Shown in pieces: positions 34,837 to 42,605 of a stretch of DNA of 64,000 nucleotides. A program made the position numbers and the translations under genes. Location of the stretch: positions 1 to 64,000 of the forward strand of contig NZ_JAELXW010000051.1 in assembly GCF_016428645.1 (NCBI RefSeq). The letters are read 5' to 3'. This DNA comes from Glycomyces salinus (GTDB lineage: Bacteria; Actinomycetota; Actinomycetes; Mycobacteriales; Micromonosporaceae). Every line of letters begins with the position of its first letter. Position 1 is the stretch's first letter. A model generated the notes under the pieces. It ran no database searches. It was not told the DNA's origin and was given only the letters and a program-made list of their open reading frames with translations.

Positions 34837-35049
34837 ATGGCCCAGACAATGGAGACCGCTTCGAGCGAGTCGCAGTCAGAGGACCGGACCGGCGAGCCGT
34901 CGCAGGTCGAGGTGCCGGCAAGCCCCGCATCACTGTGGGCGTCCGTCAGCACGGTCCACTACTCGGTCACCCACACCGGCGAGTGCGACTCACGCGCATG
35001 GATCGACTGCGATTGCGTGGTCCATATCGAGTCAACTACCACTGGTTGA
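34837..35049 (+). CDS. Small Ser/Thr/Cys-rich peptide, unknown
   Basis: 70 residues. The N-terminal half is acidic and polar (MAQTMETASSESQSEDRTGE), the C-terminal half has Ser/Thr/Tyr and three Cys at 50, 58 and 60 (GECDSRAWIDCDCVV). This leader-core division recalls ribosomally made, modified peptides, but no modification enzyme is adjacent, so it is only a suggestion. The last 18 nt overlap the end of the convergent tnpB gene; the original 3' end may have been replaced when the transposon inserted. A structured leader precedes it. Confidence 0.5.
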   Translation: MAQTMETASSESQSEDRTGEPSQVEVPASPASLWASVSTVHYSVTHTGECDSRAWIDCDCVVHIESTTTG

Positions 35050-36285
35050 GGCCGGTGGTTTGTCGCTCGTGCCCGCCGCTGGATACGGCGTATCGGCGAC
35101 ATTGGGCGTGTTGACGAAAGCCCAAGTCAAGCGTGCGCGGTCCCTGACATTGACCGAGGCTACCTGGTCGGCGGCTCCAGCGAGTCCGCAGCCGCCACAG
35201 GCGAAATCATCTCGATTGGGTCTATTGGCTTTCGCGGTGTGCCCGCATCGCGGGCACCGCCGCGAGGTGTTCCGTGCATCGGTGACCACCACCGGCACCC
35301 CGGCACGCTTCGCCTTGTAGGCGATGAAGGCCTGGAGTTGGTGGAAGGACCACGAGTTGAGCTCGCCTCGCTGGGCGGCTGGGAGCCGTACCCGATCGCG
35401 GATACCGGCGAGGTCTTCCATGCCGATCCCGCGACCGGTGCGTTCAGCCTCTGCTACGAGCTGCTTCGCGATCCGATGGTTGTTGTCCTTGACCGCCCGC
35501 GCCTCACGACGCGCGCGGGCCTTGAGCTTCTTCTTCGCCGACTTGGTTGCCTTGGCCTGCAACTCGGCCCGGACCTTCGCCATCCGCTTCCGATACCGGC
35601 GGAGCCCGGCGCCTGCGTAGTTGACGCCGTCCGAAGAGGTGGCGATGTTCACGATCCCCATGTCCACACCGAGGAACTCGGCCGGGTCGGCATTCGCCTC
35701 GGCATCGGGGACCGCGACCGTGGCCAGCAGATACCAGTTCCCGTCGCGAAGGACCAGGTCCGACTCGCCCCGCCGATAGCGTTCGAGGGTCTTGAGCTGG
35801 TCGGGGTGCCCTGTGAAGGCGACGTCCCGCATCCGGCCTTGAACGGTCCAGATCGACACCGACCGCGCGTCGTGCTGCCAGGACAGGCATCGGTCGTCGA
35901 ACGCCTGGGCCGCATCGGCGCGGAACAAGACCGGTTTCGACTGCGACATCCGAGCGCGCTTGCCGCGCAGCCGCCCGGCTTTGATCAGTCCGGCGATGGC
36001 GGCGTAGGCGTGGCAGGTCTTCTTGATGACCAACTGCGCGACCTGGGAGCCGAGCCCACGGTCTTTCAGTTCGGTGTAGGTGTGCTGGCGCAGTGCGTAC
36101 TCACGGGGCACTCCGTGCTCATAGGCCACGGCCGAGGTCCAGTTCGCCGCCTCGTTGACCGCTCGCAGAGTCGATGCCAACGCCTCGGCCTGCTCCGGCG
36201 TCGGCGAGAGCTTCACCTGCACGACCTGGTTACCCACCCGTCCCACGGTAGGAGCCGGGTACGACAACAACACCGCGAGCCGCAC
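35032..36285 (-). CDS. tnpB: TnpB, RNA-guided nuclease of an IS605/IS607-type element
   Basis: Up to 417 residues; homologues begin close to VVQVKLSPTPEQ, so the true start may be GTG 36237 or 36222. OrfB N-terminal helix-turn-helix, RuvC Asp in GVDMGIVNIATS, Glu in GIGMEDLAGI, zinc finger CPRCGH...CGGCGL and the last RuvC Asp in GAADQVASVNV. All nuclease residues appear intact. TnpB cuts DNA using an RNA made from its own 3' end plus the flanking sequence. No tnpA is present, so this is a stand-alone or decayed copy. Codon use is less GC-extreme than neighbours. Confidence 0.92.
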   Translation of the reverse strand: MRLAVLLSYPAPTVGRVGNQVVQVKLSPTPEQAEALASTLRAVNEAANWTSAVAYEHGVPREYALRQHTYTELKDRGLGSQVAQLVIKKTCHAYAAIAGLIKAGRLRGKRARMSQSKPVLFRADAAQAFDDRCLSWQHDARSVSIWTVQGRMRDVAFTGHPDQLKTLERYRRGESDLVLRDGNWYLLATVAVPDAEANADPAEFLGVDMGIVNIATSSDGVNYAGAGLRRYRKRMAKVRAELQAKATKSAKKKLKARARREARAVKDNNHRIAKQLVAEAERTGRGIGMEDLAGIRDRVRLPAAQRGELNSWSFHQLQAFIAYKAKRAGVPVVVTDARNTSRRCPRCGHTAKANRPNRDDFACGGCGLAGAADQVASVNVRDRARLTWAFVNTPNVADTPYPAAGTSDKPPASTSGS

Positions 36286-36314
36286 CCGAAATAGTGATAT
36301 AACTCGGCCACAAC

Positions 36315-36353
36315 TTGCTCACAATCACGCTTCGCGGGACCGCGAGTAAGCAA
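36315..36353. mobile_element. Possible left-end hairpin of the TnpB element
   Basis: TTGCT (36315-36319) and AGCAA (36349-36353) enclose TCGCGG-ga-CCGCGA-type pairing (36332-36345), upstream of tnpB. IS200/IS605 elements carry such subterminal hairpins. The exact ends cannot be set without an empty site. Confidence 0.4.
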
Positions 36354-36423
36354 TCGCCCCGAATACCTCTAGGCCATGAACGTCCTAGGTTGCTTTGGGA
36401 AGGAAACCAGCTGAACCGGGCCT

Positions 36424-37572
36424 TCACTCCGCCTCCACCATCGAGGCGCACTCCCGCGGGGCCGTCGGTCCGATCCCGAGTTCCACGCCGCCCTCGTAGA
36501 GGAACGACGCCTGCAACCCTTCGACCAGCAGCGGACAGCTCAGCGTCGTCTCGCGGGCTCCGCCACCGGGTTGCGTTATCGTCGCCTCGACCTCGGCCGA
36601 TCCCGGCCGGGCGGTCGAGAGCGCCTGCGCGTCGCCCACCGACTCCCACATCTCGACCACCACCTCGGGGTACGAGGTGATCGTCCATTCGGCGTCGAGC
36701 TCGATCTCGATGTTCTCGGCCCCGGACGGGGGCGCGAAGGGGCACCGTTCCGCGTCAGGGTCGGCCGCGCAGGCGTCGAAGTACCCGCGCAGGAGCTCGT
36801 TCAGCAGTCCGAGGCCGGCCTCGGACATCCGCGGCGACGACGCCCCGCCCAGGCCGGTCGTCTCCTGCCCGCCCAGTCCGACCGAGCTGCGCCCGAGGAC
36901 GAGCCTCTCGGGCATGTCGAATTCGAGCGTGTCCGGAGCCGAGCCGTAGAACTCGTAGACCCCGGGCAGGAGCCGCAGGAACACCGAGTTCTCGACTTCC
37001 GTGGTGACGCCGTTGATCTCGATCATGCCTACGGCGGGGTTCGGGTAGAACTCGGTCTCCCTGTACCCGGAGAGCACGAAGGGCTCGCCGTCGTCGATGG
37101 CCACGGTCAGGCGGTCGCCGAGCCTGGTGCCGTCATACGCCTCGATCTCGACGTAGACATCGGCGGTGGCGTCGAACCCTCCCCGGTTCTCCCGGTATCC
37201 GACCTGTGCGATCTCGGTGATATCCCAGCTGTCGTCAAGGGTCGCCGGTGTCAGAGTCTCCTCGTCGTCCTCAGAGTCGGTCATCGACAGCGCGGTCTCG
37301 ACGTCCCCTTCGCGGACCGCTTCCAGGAAGGCGCGCACGGTCCGCTCCGCGATCGGTTCCTGGCCGGGCAGCCACGACCACGCGGTCGTGATCGCGGCGG
37401 CCAGAGTGAGGGCGGCGGCGGCGAGGCCCAGGTAGGCGTTCGGGATCCGGCGACGCCGCGGCGGGGCGGGATCCAGTCCGGGCCCGGAATCAGGCGCCGG
37501 ACCGGCGAGATCGAGGTGAATCTCCGATTCCTGGGAGTTCGGTCCCCGTGGGGAACTGTCGGGATCGGACAA
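36424..37572 (-). CDS. Single-pass membrane protein with proline-rich N-terminus, unknown
   Basis: About 382 residues from a TTG at 37572 with GGGAG five bases upstream (another TTG lies at 37584). Polar Pro/Asp-rich residues 1-44 precede a membrane helix at about 45-68. RTVRAFLEAVREGDVETALS follows, a helix typical of NTF2-like or DUF4878 lipoprotein-type domains, then an acidic beta-rich outer region and a Cys-containing C-terminus. Function unknown. It is divergent from the next hypothetical gene with a 63-nt gap, suggesting joint regulation. Confidence 0.7.
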   Translation of the reverse strand: MSDPDSSPRGPNSQESEIHLDLAGPAPDSGPGLDPAPPRRRRIPNAYLGLAAAALTLAAAITTAWSWLPGQEPIAERTVRAFLEAVREGDVETALSMTDSEDDEETLTPATLDDSWDITEIAQVGYRENRGGFDATADVYVEIEAYDGTRLGDRLTVAIDDGEPFVLSGYRETEFYPNPAVGMIEINGVTTEVENSVFLRLLPGVYEFYGSAPDTLEFDMPERLVLGRSSVGLGGQETTGLGGASSPRMSEAGLGLLNELLRGYFDACAADPDAERCPFAPPSGAENIEIELDAEWTITSYPEVVVEMWESVGDAQALSTARPGSAEVEATITQPGGGARETTLSCPLLVEGLQASFLYEGGVELGIGPTAPRECASMVEAE

Positions 37573-37635
37573 CTGCGCTCCCAAAACGAGACTGCTACCG
37601 TGAGGCTCAGTGTAGCGTTTTCACGAAGGAACTCC

Positions 37636-38508
37636 ATGTCCCGTTTCGCCCGGATCACCACCGTCGCGCGTGACCTGGCCGCCAGAGCGCGCCTCCGCGC
37701 CGACAGCATGCCGAGGCCGCTGTTCCTGGTCGCGCTCGCGGCCTCTGCGGTGCTGCTGGCCGCGGCGGTCGAGTCGCTGTCGGGCATCGATGAACGGACC
37801 ACCGACGTCGAGGAGTCGTCCGCGGCGACCGTTGACGAGTTCTCGGGCACCGAGGTCGACGGCATCGAGCTGGAGCTGCTCGAATACGGCTTCGGGGCCA
37901 TCGATGACCCACAGGGCGGGCAACGGATCAGCCTCGGCGCGATCGTACGCAACCCCACCGACGCCGAGGTGTACATCGAGTCGATGCGACTGTCGGGCCT
38001 GCGTCCGGACGGTGAGGCCACGGACCACGAGTTCTTTCTGGGAAGGGTCCCGCCCGGGGCCGAGGTGACCGTGGGGCTCGTGCTGCCGCTGCGACCCGAA
38101 CTCGTGGACATGGACTCGCTGGAGCTGGAGATCGGCGAGGTGACCGCTTTCGAGTTCGACCTCGAGCCGACCGGGGAACCCGGATACGCGATCCGGCCGC
38201 CGCCCGAGATCACGATGCTGGGGATGGAGCCCACCGTCGCTCCGCAGGGACATCGGCTGAACTACGAGATCACGATCGACGGCGAGGAGGACTACTCCTC
38301 CCACAGCGTCAGCCTGCTCTTCCGAAACGAGGAGGGCGACATCGTCGGCGGTATTCCGGCGACGGACCACCCCTTCGCCTACGCGGAGGGCGCCTTCAAC
38401 TCGCGGCACTTCCCCGCCGGGACCTCGGTCCAGTACGTCGACCTGCCCGACGACGAGGTGCCGGAGGAGGCCGAGCTCTCCCGGACCGAGATCGGCCTCG
38501 CGTCCTGA
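37636..38508 (+). CDS. Membrane-anchored unknown protein
   Basis: 290 residues from ATG 37636, GAAGGA six bases upstream. A basic N-terminus and one membrane helix at about 28-46 precede an acidic outer domain with strands such as IELELLEYGFGAID, ISLGAIVRNPTDAEVYIESM and EITMLGMEPTVAPQGH, which read like two immunoglobulin-like beta domains. No enzymatic motif. It starts a + strand run with the WXG-like gene 90 nt downstream. Confidence 0.7.
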   Translation: MSRFARITTVARDLAARARLRADSMPRPLFLVALAASAVLLAAAVESLSGIDERTTDVEESSAATVDEFSGTEVDGIELELLEYGFGAIDDPQGGQRISLGAIVRNPTDAEVYIESMRLSGLRPDGEATDHEFFLGRVPPGAEVTVGLVLPLRPELVDMDSLELEIGEVTAFEFDLEPTGEPGYAIRPPPEITMLGMEPTVAPQGHRLNYEITIDGEEDYSSHSVSLLFRNEEGDIVGGIPATDHPFAYAEGAFNSRHFPAGTSVQYVDLPDDEVPEEAELSRTEIGLAS

Positions 38509-38598
38509 GCCGCTCCGTCGGTCGAGAGAGCCGGGTGCCGGGGCGCAGTAGAATCAGTCCGGCGCGTTCCCCCCGGCTTCCTCGAAAGGCGACAACAT

Positions 38599-39849
38599 AT
38601 GGGCGACTACGAGCGGATTCAGGTCGATGAGGACGTGTCCTCGGACAATCCGGTGGACAACTTCATGGGCAACCTGCCGGGCATCAACGCGGTCCAGGGC
38701 GTCAACCAGGGCGCGGACGCGGCCGGCACCGTCTGGGACATGGTCCAGGGCGACACCGGCGTGGGCGAGGGGCTGACCGATATCGGCCTGGGCGTGGCCT
38801 CGTTCGCTTCACAGGCCGGCGCCTTCGTCGCAGACCCGGTCGGCACACTCGCCGCCTGGGGTCTGGACATCCTGTTGAGCCTGGTCACGCCGCTTCAGGA
38901 CGCGCTCGACTGGGTGAGCGGCAGCCCGGGCGACATGCAGGACGCCGCGGAACTGTGGAACCGGATAGCGCAGGCCGACGTCGACCTCAGCCAGGCCGTG
39001 GTCGACAACATGCAGCCGCTGAGCAACTGGGTCGGGCGGGACGGCGCGGCCGCCGCGCTCAAGACCAACCTGATCGGCGCCGGACTCTACGGGGCCGGGG
39101 TCATGGCGAACGAGATCGCCCAGTCGCTGGCATGGGCCCAGATGATGGCCGACGCGATCCAGTCGGTCATCAAGTTCCTCATCTCCCAGCTCATCAAGTA
39201 CTTCATCACCGAGATCGCCCCGATGATCCTGGGCGGGGCGTTCACGTTCGGCGCGACGGCCGCGACCGGCGTCGCGTGGGCCTCGGTGCGGGCAGCCCAG
39301 ACGGCCACCAACGTCGCCAGCAAGATCAGCCAGATGACGGGCCTGTTCGGCAGGCTCATGGGCGTGCTGGCCAAGATCGGCAGCAGCAACACCGCCGTGG
39401 TCGCCATCGACGCGCTCCGCAACGGCGTCCCCGACGCGATCGGCATGAGCCAGAACGCCGGAGGGGACTTCCAGGCCATCCAGCCCGGTCAGGGCGGACT
39501 GCAAGGCCCGGGTCTCGGGCTCCAGGTCGACACCGAGGAGATCCAGTCGACGGTCCCGGTGTTCGGGCAGATCGCCGAGGACACCGGCGGGGTCGCCGAC
39601 GTCGTTGACCAGGCCGCCAAGGAAGGTCTCACCTGGGGCATCACCGGCCTGTTCTTCGCCGACGGGTACAACCAGAAGGTCGCCGAACTCAAGGAGCTGA
39701 TGCAGTTCGGCAAGGAGACGGTGAATCTCCTGGCCGACAACCTTCAGGCGGCCGCCGAGGACTGGGGCAGCGCGGAAGAGGAGATCTCGCAGATATTCAG
39801 CGGCATCGAGGTCGTCATCGTCGTCGAAGTTCCCGACCCCGGGTGCTGA
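38599..39849 (+). CDS. WXG100-like helical protein, probable type VII secretion-linked
   Basis: 416 residues, GAAAGGCGAC upstream of the ATG. Entirely helical prediction; residues about 95-175 contain LQDALDWVSGSPGDMQDAAELWNR split by a polar loop and then LSNWVGRDG, a WxG turn as in WXG100 proteins. After this comes a strongly hydrophobic helical stretch (about 185-260), and a C-terminal acidic part that ends in a single Cys. Family members in actinomycetes are large ESX substrates or toxin N-termini, but no toxin domain is recognisable here. Coupled with a 1-nt gap to the next gene. Confidence 0.65.
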   Translation: MGDYERIQVDEDVSSDNPVDNFMGNLPGINAVQGVNQGADAAGTVWDMVQGDTGVGEGLTDIGLGVASFASQAGAFVADPVGTLAAWGLDILLSLVTPLQDALDWVSGSPGDMQDAAELWNRIAQADVDLSQAVVDNMQPLSNWVGRDGAAAALKTNLIGAGLYGAGVMANEIAQSLAWAQMMADAIQSVIKFLISQLIKYFITEIAPMILGGAFTFGATAATGVAWASVRAAQTATNVASKISQMTGLFGRLMGVLAKIGSSNTAVVAIDALRNGVPDAIGMSQNAGGDFQAIQPGQGGLQGPGLGLQVDTEEIQSTVPVFGQIAEDTGGVADVVDQAAKEGLTWGITGLFFADGYNQKVAELKELMQFGKETVNLLADNLQAAAEDWGSAEEEISQIFSGIEVVIVVEVPDPGC

Positions 39850-39850
39850 C

Positions 39851-40990
39851 GTGGGCGCGCGCCTGATCATCCACGCCCCGCGCGTCGAGACCGAGGACAT
39901 CGATCCTGATTCGGTGACCGGAGTGGTTCTGCGGGGCGGCGCCTCGCCGGCCGTCCGCGTGGACGGCAGCGCCGTCGACGAGCATCCCGAGCGGGGGTCC
40001 GACCGCCGCATGGAGGTGCCGCTGCGGCCCGGGAAGCACCGGGTCGAGGTCATGGTCAAGCAGACGTACGAGACCGTGCTGGTCGACCTCGCCGAGGACG
40101 AGACCGCGGAGCTGCGGATCGCGTACAAGCGGGACCGGCTCGGCGGCGAGGACCGGCTGTTCGTCGGCTCCAAGCCGTACGTGGACCGGGCCTTCGCCGT
40201 GAACCGGTCGGCCGGGTGGGGAGCCTTCGGCTGCGGCGTCGGGCTGTGGTTCCTCGCCCTGGCCGTCGTCGGCGCGCTCGTCGGGGTCTTCGGCGCCTCG
40301 CTCGGGCTCGAACCCGGACAGGCCGTCGCCGGGGCGCTCGTGGCGGCCACCGCGGTCGCGGTCGTCGGCGGGCTCCTCGTCTGGCTGGCTTCGCGGCGGA
40401 AAGTCCCCGACGCCGGTGAGGTCGCCACCGGTCCGGTCCCCATGGGCGGCGGCGCGCAGGTGCTTCCGGCCGCGGTGTCCCCGCCCGCGGGGCGGTCGGG
40501 GATCGTGCTGCGGGTGCGCCCGCGGTCGCGCACGCTGAACATGATCGGCTTCACCAAGCGGCTGCGCGACACCGTGCGCGCGACCTACTACGAGTTCTAC
40601 TTCAACGAGCTGGTCGACTGGGTGGCGCCGCCGCGGGTGACCCTCGACGGACGCGAGTTGGGCGCGGCCTGGGGCACATGGTGGATCCCGGCCGGGGCCG
40701 GGATGCACCGGCTCCGGGTCGAGATCGACGGGATCGGCGGCTACGAGGTCGCAGGCGTCGCCGGGGAGACCGACGTCCGGGTCGGCGGCGGGATCGCGCG
40801 CGTGGTGGCCCGGTTCAACTTCATCGCCATGGCCCACCGGCGCCACGAGCGCCACCCGGCGCTCGAGTCGCGCTGGCAGCGGGTCATGCGGCGCGCCGAC
40901 CGCTACGAGGACATGGCCGGTCAGGCGCTGGCCGAACCCGATCTCGAGTTCGAGCGGCTTCCAGAGCAGAGCGAGGGCGGCGGGAGCTGA
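39851..40990 (+). CDS. Two-pass membrane protein, unknown
   Basis: 379 residues, GTG start one base after the WXG-like gene. Domain-like N-terminal part with VPLRPGKHRVEVMVKQTYET, two membrane helices (about 122-150 and 157-180), then a second similar beta part (TWWIPAGAGMHRLRVEIDG). The two parts resemble each other around PGKHRVEV and AGMHRLRVEI, so it may hold a duplicated PEGA-like domain on either side of the membrane anchor. Probably works with the WXG-like partner. Confidence 0.65.
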   Translation: MGARLIIHAPRVETEDIDPDSVTGVVLRGGASPAVRVDGSAVDEHPERGSDRRMEVPLRPGKHRVEVMVKQTYETVLVDLAEDETAELRIAYKRDRLGGEDRLFVGSKPYVDRAFAVNRSAGWGAFGCGVGLWFLALAVVGALVGVFGASLGLEPGQAVAGALVAATAVAVVGGLLVWLASRRKVPDAGEVATGPVPMGGGAQVLPAAVSPPAGRSGIVLRVRPRSRTLNMIGFTKRLRDTVRATYYEFYFNELVDWVAPPRVTLDGRELGAAWGTWWIPAGAGMHRLRVEIDGIGGYEVAGVAGETDVRVGGGIARVVARFNFIAMAHRRHERHPALESRWQRVMRRADRYEDMAGQALAEPDLEFERLPEQSEGGGS

Positions 40991-41006
40991 AGCCCCCGCC
41001 GCCCTC
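40973..41006. terminator. Bidirectional terminator between convergent genes
   Basis: GAGGGCGGCGGG (40973-40984) pairs with CCCGCCGCCCTC (40995-41006), ten-base loop, spanning the end of the + strand gene and preceding the glyS stop. Confidence 0.75.
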
Positions 41007-41015
41007 CGCGGATCG

Positions 41016-42392
<1,377 letters not shown>

Positions 42393-42471
42393 GATGATTC
42401 CTCTCGATCCGGCTGGCGGTCGGTGAGACAACAGTAATTTTCTCAGAAGGCGCGGTAGGCCGGTCGAATCC

Positions 42472-42506
42472 GATTCGCAGTGGGACGAGAGCCGCTGGTG
42501 CGAATC
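42472..42506. promoter_or_regulatory. Inverted repeat upstream of glyS
   Basis: GATTCGCA (42472-42479) and TGCGAATC (42499-42506) are perfect complements with a 19-nt loop, in the 213-nt gap between glyS and the TPR gene, both on the reverse strand. It may be an operator, leader hairpin, or the end of the upstream transcript. Confidence 0.35.
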
Positions 42507-42605
42507 TGTGGCTTCGCGGGCGTCGCCGTGGAGGGCCAACCGCTGAGCAAGCCTACCTCGCAGCGGCCCGCCCTCTGATGACCCCTCTCCCGACAGCGAT
42601 ACGAG

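Noticed and set aside
35032-36285. TnpB as a repressor-type (nuclease-dead) TldR homologue
   Set aside because: All RuvC acidic residues and the zinc finger appear intact, so there is no reason to call it nuclease-dead.
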